Source of the DNA: Saccoglossus kowalevskii
Lineage: Eukaryota; Hemichordata; Enteropneusta; Harrimaniidae
NCBI RefSeq assembly: GCF_000003605.2
Contig: NW_003144150.1
Span: forward strand, 25,765-89,764
Reading direction: 5' to 3'
DNA length: 64,000 nucleotides
Under the pieces are notes generated by a model. It saw nothing but the letters and a program-made list of their open reading frames with translations. It was not told the origin of the DNA and did no database searches. Positions within the stretch are counted from its first letter, which is position 1, and each line of letters opens with the position of its first letter. Both the position numbers and the translations under genes were made by a program. This document shows, one piece after another, positions 49,201-61,400 of this stretch.

Positions 49201-52200
49201 TGAGTATCTAGTGAGGGTGATGTGAGGTAACTCTGAGTGTCTAGTGTGGGTGGTGTGAGGTAACTCTGAGTGTCTGGTGAGGGTGATGTGAGGTAACTCT
49301 GAGTGTCTAGTTAGGGTGATGTGAGGTAACTCTGAGTGTCTAGTGAGGGTGATGTGAGGTAACTCTGAGTGTCTAGTTAGGGTGATGTGAGGTAACTCTG
49401 AGTGTCTAGTGAGGGTGATGTGAGGTAACTCTGAGTGTCTAGTTAGGGTGATGTGAGGTAACTCTGAGTGTCTAGTGAGGGTGATGTGAGGTAACTCTGA
49501 GTATCTAGTGAGGGTGATGTGAGGTAACTCTGAGTGTCTAGTGTGGGTGGTGTGAGGTAACTCTGAGTGTCTAGTGAGGGTGATGTGAGGTAAGTCTGAG
49601 TATCTAGTGAGGGTGATGTGAGGTAACTCTGAGTGTCTAGTGTGGGTGGTGTGAGGTAACTCTGAGTGTCTGGTGAGGGTGATGTGAGGTAACTCTGAGT
49701 GTCTAGTTAGGGTGATGTGAGGTAACTCTGAGTGTCTAGTGAGGGTGATGTGAGGTAACTCTGAGTGTCTAGTTAGGGTGATGTGAGGTAACTCTGAGTG
49801 TCTAGTGAGGGTGATGTGAGGTAACTCTGAGTGTCTAGTTAGGGTGATGTGAGGTAACTCTGAGTGTCTAGTGAGGGTGATGTGAGGTAACTCTGAGTGT
49901 CTAGTTAGGGTGATGTGAGGTAACTCTGAGTGTCTAGTGAGGGTGATGTGAGGTAACTCTGAGTGTCTAGTTAGGGTGATGTGAGGTAACTCTGAGTGTC
50001 TAGTGAGGGTGATGTGAGGTAACTCTGAGTGTCTAGTGAGGGTGATGTGAGGTAACTCTGAGTGTCTAGTGAGGGTGATGTGAGGTAACTCTGAGTGTCT
50101 AGTGAGGGTGATGTGAGGTAACTCTGAGTGTCTAGTGAGGGTGATGTGAGGTAACTCTGAGTGTCTAGTGAGGGTGATGTGAGGTAACTCTGAGTGTCTA
50201 GTGAGGGTGATGTGAGGTAACTCTGAGTGTCTAGTGAGGGTGATGTGAGGTAACTCTGAGTGTCTAGTGAGGGTGATGTGAGGTAACTCTGAGTGTCTAG
50301 TGAGGGTGATGTGAGGTAACTCTGAGTGTCTAGTGAGGGTGATGTGAGGTAACTCTGAGTGTCTAGTGAGGGTGATGTGAGGTAACTCTGAGTGTCTAGT
50401 TAGGGTGATGTGAGGTAACTCTGAGTGTCTAGTGAGGGTGATGTGAGGTAACTCTGAGTATCTAGTGAGGGTGATGTGAGGTAACTCTTAGTGTCTAGTT
50501 AGGGTGGTGTGAGGTAACTCTGAGTGTCTGGTGAGGGTGATGTGAGGTAACTCTGAGTGTCTAGTTAGGCTGATGTGAGGTAACTCTGAGTGTCTAGTGA
50601 GGGTGATGTGAGGTAACTCTGAGTGTCTAGTTAGGGTGATGTGAGGTAACTCTGAGTGTCTAGTGAGGGTGATGTGAGGTAACTCTGAGTGTCTAGTTAG
50701 GGTGATGTGAGGTAACTCTGAGTGTCTAGTGAGGGTGATGTGAGGTAACTCTGAGTGTCTAGTTAGGGTGATGTGAGGTAACTCTGAGTGTCTAGTGAGG
50801 GTGATGTGAGGTAACTCTGAGTGTCTAGTTAGGGTGATGTGAGGTAACTCTGAGTGTCTAGTGAGGGTGATGTGAGGTAACTCTGAGTGTCTAGTTAGGG
50901 TGATGTGAGGTAACTCTGAGTGTCTAGTGAGGGTGATGTGAGGTAACTCTGAGTGTCTAGTTAGGGTGATGTGAGGTAACTCTGAGTGTCAAGTGAGGGT
51001 GATGTGAGGTAACTCTGAGTGTCTAGTGAGGGTGATGTAAGGTAACTCTGAGTATCTAGTGAGGGTGATGTGAGGTAACTCTGAGTGTCTAGTGAGGGTG
51101 ATGTGAGGTAACTCTGAGTGTCTAGTGAGGGTGATGTGAGGTAACTCTGAGTGTCTAGTTAGGGTGATGTGAGGTAACTCTGAGTGTCTAGTGAGGGTGA
51201 TGTGGGGTAACTCTGAGTATCTAGTGAGGGTGATGTGAGGTAACTCTGAGTGTCTAGTGAGGGTGATGTGGGGTAACTCTGAGTATCTAGTGAGGGTGAT
51301 GTGAGGTAACTCTGAGTGTCTAGTTAGGGTGATGTGAGGTAACTCTGAGTGACTAGTGAGGGTGATGTGAGGTAACTCTGAGTGTCTAGTTAGGGTGATG
51401 TGAGGTAACTCTGAGTGTCTAGTGAGGGTGATGTGGGGTAACTCTGAGTGTCTAGTTAGGGTGATGTGAGGTAACTCTGAGTGTCTAGTGAGGGTGATGT
51501 GGGGTAACTCTGAGTATCTAGTGAGGGTGATGTGAGGTAACTCTGAGTGTCTAGTGAGGGTGATGTGAGGTAACTCTGAGTGTCTAGTTAGGGTGATGTG
51601 AGGTAACTCTGAGTGTCTAGTGAGGGTGATGTGAGGTAACTCTGAGTGTCTAGTTAGGGTGATGTGAGGTAACTCTGAGTGTCTAGTGAGGGTGATGTGA
51701 GGTAACTCTGAGTGTCTAGTTAGGGTGATGTGAGTTAACTCTGAGTGTCTAGTGAGGGTGATGTGAGGTAACTCTGAGTGTCTAGTTAGGGTGATGTGAG
51801 GTAACTCTGAGTGTCAAGTGAGGGTGATGTGAGGTAACTCTGAGTGTCTAGTGAGGGTGATGTAAGGTAACTCTGAGTATCTAGTGAGGGTGATGTGAGG
51901 TAACTCTGAGTGTCTAGTGAGGGTGATGTGAGGTAACTCTGAGTGTCTAGTGAGGGTGATGTGAGGTAACTCTGAGTGTCTAGTGAGGGTGATGTGAGGT
52001 AACTCTGAGTGTCTAGTGAGGGTGATGTGAGGTAACTCTGAGTATCTAGTGAGGGTGATGTGAGGTAACTCTGAGTGTCTAGTGTGGGTGGTGTGAGGTA
52101 ACTCTGAGTGTCTAGTGAGGGTGATGTGAGGTAACTCTGAGTGTCTAGTTAGGGTGATGTGAGGTAACTCTGAGTGTCTTGTGAGGGTGATGTGAGGTAA

Positions 52201-53850
52201 CTCTGAGTGTCTAGTTAGGGTGATGTGAGGTAACTCTGAGTGTCTAGTGAGGGTGATGTAAGGTAACTCTGAGTATCTAGTGAGGGTGATGTGAGGTAAC
52301 TCTGAGTGTCTAGTGAGGGTGATGTGGGGTAACTCTGAGTATCTAGTGAGGGTGATGTGAGGTAACTCTGAGTGTCTAGTTAGGGTGATGTGAGGTAACT
52401 CTGAGTGACTAGTGAGGGTGATGTGAGGTAACTCTGAGTGTCTAGTTAGGGTGATGTGAGGTAACTCTGAGTGTCTAGTGAGGGTGATGTGGGGTAACTC
52501 TGAGTGTCTAGTTAGGGTGATGTGAGGTAACTCTGAGTGTCTAGTTAGGGTGATGTGGGGTAACTCTGAGTGTCTAGTTAGGGTGATGTGAGGTAACTCT
52601 GAGTGTCTAGTTAGGGTGATGTGAGGTAACTCTGAGTGTCTAGTGAGGGTGATGTGAGGTAACTCTGAGTGTCTAGTGAGGGTGATGTGAGGTAACTCTG
52701 AGTGTCTAGTGTGGGTGATGTGAGGTAACTCTGAGTGTCTAGTTAGAGTGATGTGAGGTAACTCTGAGTGTCTAGTGAGGGTGGTGTTAGGTAACTCTGA
52801 GTGTCTAGTGAGGGTGATGTGAGGTAACTCTGAGTGTCTAGTGAGGGTGGTGTGAGGTAACTCTGAGTGTCTAGCCAGGGTGATGTGAGGTAACTCTGAG
52901 TGTCTAGTGAGGGTGATGTGAGGTAACTCTGAGTGTCTAGTGAGGGTGATGTGAGGTAACTCTGAGTGTCTAGTTAGGGTGATGTGAGGTAACTCTGAGT
53001 GTCTAGTGAGGGTGATGTGAGGTAACTCTGAGTGTCTAGTGAGGGTGATGTGAGGTAACTCTGAGTATCTAGTGAGGGTGATGTGAGGTAACTCTGAGTG
53101 TCTAGTGAGGGTGGTGTGAGGTAACTCTGAGTGTCTGGTGAGGGTGATGTGAGGTAACTCTGAGTGTCTATTTAGGGTGATGTGAGGTAACTGAGTGTCT
53201 AGTGAGGGTGATGTGAGGTAACTCTGAGTGTCTAGTTAGGGTGATGTGAGGTAACTCTGAGTGTCTAGTGAGGGTGATGTGAGGTAACTCTGAGTATCTA
53301 GTGAGGGTGATGTGAGGTAACTCTGAGTGTCTAGTGAGGGTGATATGAGGTAACTCTGAGTGTCTAGTTAGGGTGATGTGAGGTAACTCTGAGTGTCTAG
53401 TGAGGGTGATGTGAGGTAACTCTGAGTGTCTAGTTAGGGTGATGTGATGTAACTCTGAGTGTCAAGTGAGGGTGATGTGAGGTAACTCTGAGTGTCTAGT
53501 GAGGGTGATGTGAGGTAACTCTGAGTATCTAGTGAGTGTGATGTGAGGTAACTCTGAGTATCTAGTGAGTGTGATGTGAGGTAACTCTGAGTGTCTAGTG
53601 AGGGTGATGTGAGGTAACTCTGAGTGTCTAGTGAGGGTGGTGTGAGGTAACTCTGAGAGTCTAGTGAGGGTGATGTGAGGTAACTCTGAGTGTCTAGTTA
53701 GGGTGATGTGAGGTAACTCTGAGTGTCTAGTGAGGGTGATGTGAGGTAACTCTGAATGTCTAGTGAGGGTGATGTGAGGTAACTCTGAGTGTCTAGTGAG
53801 GGTGATGTGAGGTAACTCTGAGTGTCTAGTGAGGGTGATGTGAGGTAACT
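49201..53850 (+). repeat. Array domain 13: A/B higher-order repeats
   Basis: A/B alternation predominates, with a perfect A run at 50000-50395 and gttaggctg at 50561. Repeated gtgtgggtggtg/ctggtg pairs are present. No gcaag unit is seen after 49012 until the mosaic that begins near 53860. There is no gene. Confidence 0.8.
50000..50395 (+). repeat. Perfect run of 12 identical 33-bp units
   Basis: Twelve consecutive consensus A units with no change (396 bp), flanked on each side by A/B alternation. This is a smaller example of the homogeneous blocks at 364-1089 and 60780-61406. Confidence 0.92.
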
Positions 53851-56800
53851 CTGAGTGAATAGTGAGGGTGATGTGAGGTAACTCTGAGTGTCTAGTGAGG
53901 GTGTTGGGGGTAACTCTGAATGTCTAGTGAGGGTGATGTGAGGTAACTCTGAATGTCTAGCGAGGGTGGTGGTAGGTAACTCTGAATGTCTAGTGAGGGT
54001 GATGTGAGGTAACTCTGAATGTCTAGTTAGGGTGATGTGAGGTAACTCTGAGTGTCTAGTGAGGGTGATGTGAGGTAACTCTGAGTGTCTAGTTAGGGTG
54101 ATGTGAGGTAACTCTGAGTGTCTAGTGAGGGTGATGTGAGGTAACTCTGAGTGTCTAGTGAGGGTGATGTGAGGTAACTCTGAGTGTCTAGTGAGGGTGA
54201 TGTGAGGTAACTCTGAGTGTCTAGTGAGGGTGATGTGAGGTAACTCTGAATGTCTAGTGAGGGTGATGTGAGGTAACTCTGAGTGTCTAGTGAGGGTGAT
54301 GTGAGGTAACTCTGAGTGTCTAGTGAGGGTGATATGAGGTAACTCTGAGTGTCTAGCAAGGGTGGTGGTAGGTAACTCTGAGTGTCTAGTGAGGGTGTTG
54401 GGGGTAACTCTGAGTGTCTAGTGAGGGTGATGTGAGGTAACTCTGAGTGTCTAGCAAGGGTGGTGGTAGGTAACTCTGAGTGTCTAGTGAGGGTGATGTG
54501 AGGTAACTCTGAGTGTCTAGTGAGGGTGATGTGAGGTAACTCTGAATGTCTAGTGAGGGTGATGTGAGGTAACTCTGAGTGTCTAGTGAGGGTGATGTGA
54601 GGTAACTCTGAGTGTCTAGTGAGGGTGATGTGAGGTAACTCTGAGTGTCTAGTGAGGGTGTTGTGAGGTAACTCTGAGAGTCTAGTGAGGGTGATGTGAG
54701 GTAACTCTGAGTGTCTAGTTAGGGTGATGTGAGGTAACTCTGAGCGTCTAGTGAGGGTGATGTGAGGTAACTCTGAGTATCTAGTGAGGGTGATGTGAGG
54801 TAACTCTGAGTGTCTAGTGTGGGTGGTGTGAGGTAACTCTGAGTGTCTGGTGAGGGTGATGTGAGGTAACTCTGAGTGTCTAGTTAGGGTGATGTGAGGT
54901 AACTCTGAGTGTCTAGTGAGGGTGATGTGAGGTAACTGAGTGTCTAGTTAGGGTGATGTGAGGTAACTCTGAGTGTCAAGTGAGGGTGATGTGAGGTAAC
55001 TCTGATTGTCTAGTGAGGGTGATGTGAGGTAACTCTGAGTATCTAGTGAGGGTGATGTGAGGTAACTCTGAGTGTCTAGTGAGGGTGATGTGAGGTAACT
55101 CTGATTGTCTAGTGAGGGTGATGTGAGGTAACTCTGAGCGTCTAGTGAGGGTGATGTGAGGTAACACTGAGTGTCTAGTGAGGGTGATGTGAGGTAACTC
55201 TGAGTGTCTAGTGAGGGTGATGTGAGGTAACACTGAGTGTCTAGTGAGGGTGATGTGAGGTAACTCTGAGTGAATAGTGAGGGTGATGTGAGGTAACTCT
55301 GAGTGTCTAGTGAGGGTGTTGGGGGTAACTCTGAGTGTCTAGTGAGGGTGATGTGAGGTAACTCTGAGTGTCTAGTTAGGGTGATGTGAGGTAACTCTGA
55401 GTGTCTAGCAAGGGTGGTGGTAGGTAACTCTGAGTGTCTAGTGAGGGTGTTGGGGGTAACTCTGAGTGTCTAGTGAGGGTGATGTGAGGTAACTCTGAGT
55501 GTCTAGTTAGGGTGATGTGAGGTAACTCTGAGTGTCTAGTGAGGGTGATGTGAGGTAACTCTGAGTGTCTAGTGAGGGTGATGTGAGGTAACTCTGAGTA
55601 TCTAGTGAGGGTGATGTGAGGTAACTCTGAGTGTCTAGTGTGGGTGGTGTGAGGTAACTCTGAGTGTCTAGTTAGGGTGATGTGAGGTAAATCTGAGTGT
55701 CTAGTGAGGGTGATGTGAGGTAACTCTGAGTGTCTAGTGAGGGTGATGTGAGGTAACTCTGAATGTCTAGTGAGGGTGATGTGAGGTAACTCTGAGTGTC
55801 TAGTGAGGGTGATGTGAGGTAACTCTGAGTGTCTAGTGAGGGTGATGTGAGGTAACTCTGAGTGTTTACTTAGGGTGATGTGAGGTAACTCTGAGTGTCT
55901 AGTGAGGGTGATGTGAGGTAACTCTGAGTGTCTAGTTAGGGTGATGTGAGGTAACTCTGAGTGTCAAGTGAGGGTGATGTGAGGTAACTCTGAGTGTCTA
56001 GTGAGGGTGATGTGAGGTAACTCTGAGTGTCTAGTGAGGGTGATGTGAGGTAACTCTGAGTGTCTTCTGAGGGTGATGTGAGGTAACTCTGAGTGTCTAG
56101 TTAGGGTGATGTGAGGTAACTCTGAGTGTCTAGTGAGGGTGATGTGAGGTAACTCTGAGTGTCTAGTGAGGGTGATATGAGGTAACTCTGAGTATCTAGT
56201 GAGGGTGATGTGAGGTAACTCTGAGTGTCTAGTGTGGGTGGTGTGAGGTAACTCTGAGTGTCTAGTTAGGGTGATGTGAGGTAACTCTGAGTGTCTAGTG
56301 AGGGTGATGTGAGGTAACTCTGAGTGTCTAGTGAGGGTGATGTGAGGTAACTCTGAGTATCTAGTGAGGGTGATGTGAGGTAACTCTGAGTGTCTAGTGA
56401 GGGTGATGTGAGGTAACTCTGAGTGTCTAGTGAGGGTGATGTGAGGTAACTCTGAGTATCTAGTGAGGGTGATGTGAGGTAACTCTGAGTGTCTAGTGAG
56501 GGTGATGTGAGGTAACTCTGAGTATCTAGTGAGGGTGATGTGAGGTAACTCTGAGTGTCTAGTGAGGGTGATGTGAGGTAACTCTGAGTGTCTAGTGAGG
56601 GTGATATGAGGTAACTCTGAGTATCTAGTGAGGGTGATGTGAGGTAACTCTGAGTGTCTAGTGTGGGTGGTGTGAGGTAACTCTGAGTGTCTAGTTAGGG
56701 TGATGTGAGGTAACTCTGAGTGTCTAGTGAGGGTGATGTGAGGTAACTCTGAGTGTCTAGTGAGGGTGATGTGAGGTAACTCTGAGTATCTAGTGAGGGT

Positions 56801-58450
56801 GATGTGAGGTAACTCTGAGTGTCTAGTGAGGGTGATGTGAGGTAACTCTGAGTGTCTAGTGAGGGTGATGTGAGGTAACTCTGAGTGTCTAGTTAGGGTG
56901 ATGTGAGGTAACTCTGAGTGTCTAGTGAGGGTGATGTGAGGTAACTCTGAGTATCTAGTGAGGGTGATGTGAGGTAACTCTGAGTGTCTAGTTAGGGTGA
57001 TGTGAGGTAACTCTGAGTGTCTAGTGAGGGTGATGTGAGGTAACTCTGAGTGTCTAGTGAGGGTGATGTGAGGTAACTCTGAGTGTCTAGTGAGGGTGAT
57101 GTGAGGTAACTCTGAGTATCTAGTGAGGGTGATGTGAGGTAACTCTGAGTGTCTAGTGAGGGTGATGTGAGGTAACTCTGAGTGTCTAGTGAGGGTGATG
57201 TGAGGTAACTCTGAGTGTCTAGTGAGGGTGATGTGAGGTAACTCTGAGTGTCTAGTTAGGGTGATGTGAGGTAACTCTGAGTGTCTAGTGAGGGTGATGT
57301 GAGGTAACTCTGAGTGCTAGTGAGGGTGGTGTGAGGTAACTCTGAGTGTCTAGTGAGGGTGTTGGGGGTAACTCTGAGTGTCTAGTGAGGGTGATGTGAG
57401 GTAACTCTGAGTGTCTAGTGGGGGTGGTGTGAGGTAACTCTGAGTGTCTGGTGAGGGTGATGTGAGGTAACTCTGAGTGTCTAGCAAGGGTGGTGGTAGG
57501 TAACTCTGAGTGTCTAGTGAGGGTGTTGGGGGTAACTCTGAGTGTCTAGTGAGGGTGATGTGAGGTAACTCTGAGTGTCTAGCAAGGGTGGTGGTAGGTA
57601 ACTCTGAGTGTCTAGTGAGGGTGATGTGAGGTAACTCTGAGTGTCTAGTGAAGGTGGTGTGAGGTAACTCTGAGTGTCTAGTGAGGGTGATGTGAGGTAA
57701 CTCTGAGTGTCTAGTGAGGGTGATGTGAGGTAACTCTGAGTGTCTAGTTAGGGTGATGTGAGGTAACTCTGAGTGTCTAGTGAGGGTGATGTGAGGTAAC
57801 TCTGAGTGTCTAGTGAGGGTGATGTGAGGTAACTCTGAGTGTCTAGTGAGGGTGTTGGGGGTAACTCTGAGTGTCTAGTGAGGGTGATGTGAGGTAACTC
57901 TGAGTGTCTAGTTAGGGTGGTGGTAGGTAACTCTGAGTGTCTAGTGAGGGTGATGTGAGGTAACTCTGAGTGTCTAGTGAAGGTGGTGTGAGGTAACTCT
58001 GAGTGTCTAGTGAGGGTGATGTGAGGTAATTCTGAGTGTCTAGTGAGGGTGATGTGAGGTAACTCTGAGTGTCTAGTGAGGGTGATGTGAGGTAACTCTG
58101 AGTGTCTAGTGAGGGTGATGTGAGGTAACTCTGAGTGTCTAGTGAGGGTGATGTGAGGTAACTCTGAGTGTCTAGTGAGGGTGATGTGAGGTAACTCTGA
58201 GTGTCTAGTGAGGGTGATGTGAGGTAACACTGAGTGTCTAGTGAGGGTGATGTGAGGTAACTCTGAGTGAATAGTGAGGGTGATGTGAGGTAACTCTGAG
58301 TGTCTAGTGAGGGTGTTGGGGGTAACTCTGAGTGTCTAGTGAGGGTGATGTGAGGTAACTCTGAGTGTCTAGCAAGGGTGGTGGTAGGTAACTCTGAGTG
58401 TCTAGTGAGGGTGATGTGAGGTAACTCTGAGTGTCTAGTTAGGGTGATGT
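53851..58450 (+). repeat. Array domain 14: mosaic with cassettes and gagtat-rich units
   Basis: The 258-bp cassette lies at 54976-55233 and is followed by gagtgaata, gttggggg and gcaag units. From about 56160 to 57180, units ending gagtat recur every few units. Further gcaag and gttggggg units lie at 57350-58380. A unit with a lost base (gagtgctagtg) lies near 57315. Confidence 0.8.
54976..55233 (+). repeat. 258-bp HOR cassette, copy 5
   Basis: Same ordered variants as the other four full copies. Downstream, the series through gtaaatctg near 55690 parallels that after copy 3 (to 37390), except for about one extra unit. Confidence 0.9.
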
Positions 58451-61400
58451 GAGGTAACTCTGAGTGTCTAGTGAGGGTGATGTGAGGTAACTCTGAGTGT
58501 CTAGTGAGGGTGATGTGAGGTAACTCTGAGTGTCTAGTGAGGGTGGTGTGAGGTAACTCTGAGAGTCTAGTGAGGGTGATGTGAGGTAACTCTGAGTGTC
58601 TAGTTAGGGTGATGTGAGGTAACTCTGAGTGTCTAGTGAGGGTGATGTGAGGTAACTCTGAGTATCTAGTGAGGGTGATGTGAGGTAACTCTGAGTGTCT
58701 AGTAGAGGGTGATGTGAGGTAACTCTGAATGTCTAGTGAGGGTGATGTGAGGGTAACTCTGAGTGTCTAGTTAGGGTGATGTGAGGTAACTCTGAGTGTC
58801 TAGTTAGGGTGATGTGAGGTAACCCTGAGTGTCTAGTGAGGGTGATGTGAGGTAACTCTGAGTGTCTAGTGAGGGTGATGTGAGGTAACTCTGAGTGTCT
58901 AGTGAGGGTGATGTGAGGTAACTCTGAGTGTCTAGTGAGGGTGATGTGAGGTAACTCTGAGTGTCTAGTGAGGGTGATGTGAGGTAACTCTGAGTGTCTA
59001 GTTAGGGTGATGTGAGGTAACTCTGAGTGTCTAGTGAGGGTGATGTGAGGTAACTCTGAGTATCTAGTGAGGGTGATGTGAGGTAACTCTGAGTGTCTAG
59101 TGTGGGTGGTGTGAGGTAACTCTGAGTGTCTGGTGAGGGAGATGTGAGGTAACTCTGAGTGTCTAGTTAGGGTGATGTGAGGTAACTCTGAGTGTCTAGT
59201 GAGGGTGATGTGAGGTAACTCTGAGTGTCTAGTTAGGGTGATGTGAGGTAACTCTGAGTGTCTAGTGAGGGTGATGTGGGGTAACTCTGAGTGTCTAGTT
59301 AGGGTGATGTGAGGTAACTCTGAGTGTCTAGTGAGGGTGATGTGAGGTAACTCTGAGTGTCTAGTTAGGGTGATGTGAGGTAACTCTGAGTGTCTAGTGA
59401 GGGTGATGTGAGGTAACTCTGAGTATCTAGTGAGGGTGATGTGAGGTAACTCTGAGTGTCTAGTGAGGGTGATGTGAGGTAACTCTGAGTGTCTAGTGAG
59501 GGTGATGTGAGGTAACTCTGAGTGTCTAGTGAGGGTGATGTGAGGTAACTCTGAGTGTCTAGTGAGGGTGATGTGAGGTAACTCTGAGTGTCTAGTGAGG
59601 GTGATGTGAGGTAACTCTGAGTGTCTAGTGAGGGTGATGTGAGGTAACTCTGAGTGTCTAGTGAGGGTGATGTGAGGTAACTCTGAGTATCTAGTGAGGG
59701 TGATGTGAGGTAACTCTGAGTGTCTAGTGTGGGTGGTGTGAGGTAACACTGAGTGTCTGGTGAGGGTGATGTGAGGTAACTCTGAGTGTCTAGTTAGGGT
59801 GATGTGAGGTAACTCTGAGTGTCTAGTGAGGGTGATGTGAGGTAACTCTGAGTGTCTAGTTAAGGTGATGTGAGGTAACTCTGAGTGTCTAGTGAGGGTG
59901 ATGTGGGGTAACTCTGAGTGTCTAGTTAGGGTGATGTGAGGTAACTCTGAGTGTCTAGTGAGGGTGATGTGAGGTAACTCTGAGTGTCTAGTTAGGGTGA
60001 TGTGAGGAAACTCTGAGTGTCTAGTGAGGGTGATGTGAGGTAACTCTGAGTGTCTAGTTAGGGTGATGTGAGGTAACTCTGAGTGTCAAGTGAGGGTGAT
60101 GTGAGGTAACTCTGAGTGTCTAGTGAGGGTGATGTGAGGTAACTCTGAGTATCTAGTGAGGGTGATGTGAGGTAACTCTGAGTGTCTAGTTAGGGTGATG
60201 TGAGGTAACTCTGAGTGTCTAGTGAGGGTGATGTGAGGTAACTCTGAGTATCTAGTGAGGGTGATGTGAGGTAACTCTGAGTGTCTAGTGTGGGTGGTGT
60301 GAGGTAACTCTGAGTGTCTAGTTAGGGTGATGTGAGGTAACTCTGAGTGTCTAGTGAGGGTGATGTAAGGTAACTCTGAGTATCTAGTGAGGGTGATGTG
60401 AGGTAACTCTGAGTGTCTAGTGAGGGTGATGTGGGGTAACTCTGAGTATCTAGTGAGGGTGATGTGAGGTAACTCTGAGTGTCAAGTGAGGGTGATGTGA
60501 GGTAACTCTGAGTGTCTAGTGAGGGTGATGTGAGGTAACTCTGAGTATCTAGTGAGGGTGATGTGAGGTAACTCTGAGTGTCTAGTTAGGGTGATGTGAG
60601 GTAACTCTGAGTGTCTGGTGAGGGTGATGTGAGGTAACTCTGAGTATCTAGTGAGGGTGATGTGAGGTAACTCTTAGTGTCTAGTTAGGGTGGTGTGAGG
60701 TAACTCTGAGTGTCTAGTGAGGGTGATGTGAGGTAACTCTGAGTGTCTAGTTAGGGTGATGTGAGGTAACTCTGAGTGTCTAGTGAGGGTGATGTGAGGT
60801 AACTCTGAGTGTCTAGTGAGGGTGATGTGAGGTAACTCTGAGTGTCTAGTGAGGGTGATGTGAGGTAACTCTGAGTGTCTAGTGAGGGTGATGTGAGGTA
60901 ACTCTGAGTGTCTAGTGAGGGTGATGTGAGGTAACTCTGAGTGTCTAGTGAGGGTGATGTGAGGTAACTCTGAGTGTCTAGTGAGGGTGATGTGAGGTAA
61001 CTCTGAGTGTCTAGTGAGGGTGATGTGAGGTAACTCTGAGTGTCTAGTGAGGGTGATGTGAGGTAACTCTGAGTGTCTAGTGAGGGTGATGTGAGGTAAC
61101 TCTGAGTGTCTAGTGAGGGTGATGTGAGGTAACTCTGAGTGTCTAGTGAGGGTGATGTGAGGTAACTCTGAGTGTCTAGTGAGGGTGATGTGAGGTAACT
61201 CTGAGTGTCTAGTGAGGGTGATGTGAGGTAACTCTGAGTGTCTAGTGAGGGTGATGTGAGGTAACTCTGAGTGTCTAGTGAGGGTGATGTGAGGTAACTC
61301 TGAGTGTCTAGTGAGGGTGATGTGAGGTAACTCTGAGTGTCTAGTGAGGGTGATGTGAGGTAACTCTGAGTGTCTAGTGAGGGTGATGTGAGGTAACTCT

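Noticed and set aside
58733-59749. Long minus-strand open frame (338 codons) of an 11-residue repeat ELPHITLTRHS
   Set aside because: The 33-bp unit is a multiple of three and lacks stops in this frame, so long open stretches are automatic. The frame opens at a GTG or a chance codon, has no flanking non-repeat domain, and is cut elsewhere by 31-bp and 32-bp units and by gtcaag units (TGA). The same explanation covers the frames at 34167-34826, 7517-7906 and 57748-58230.
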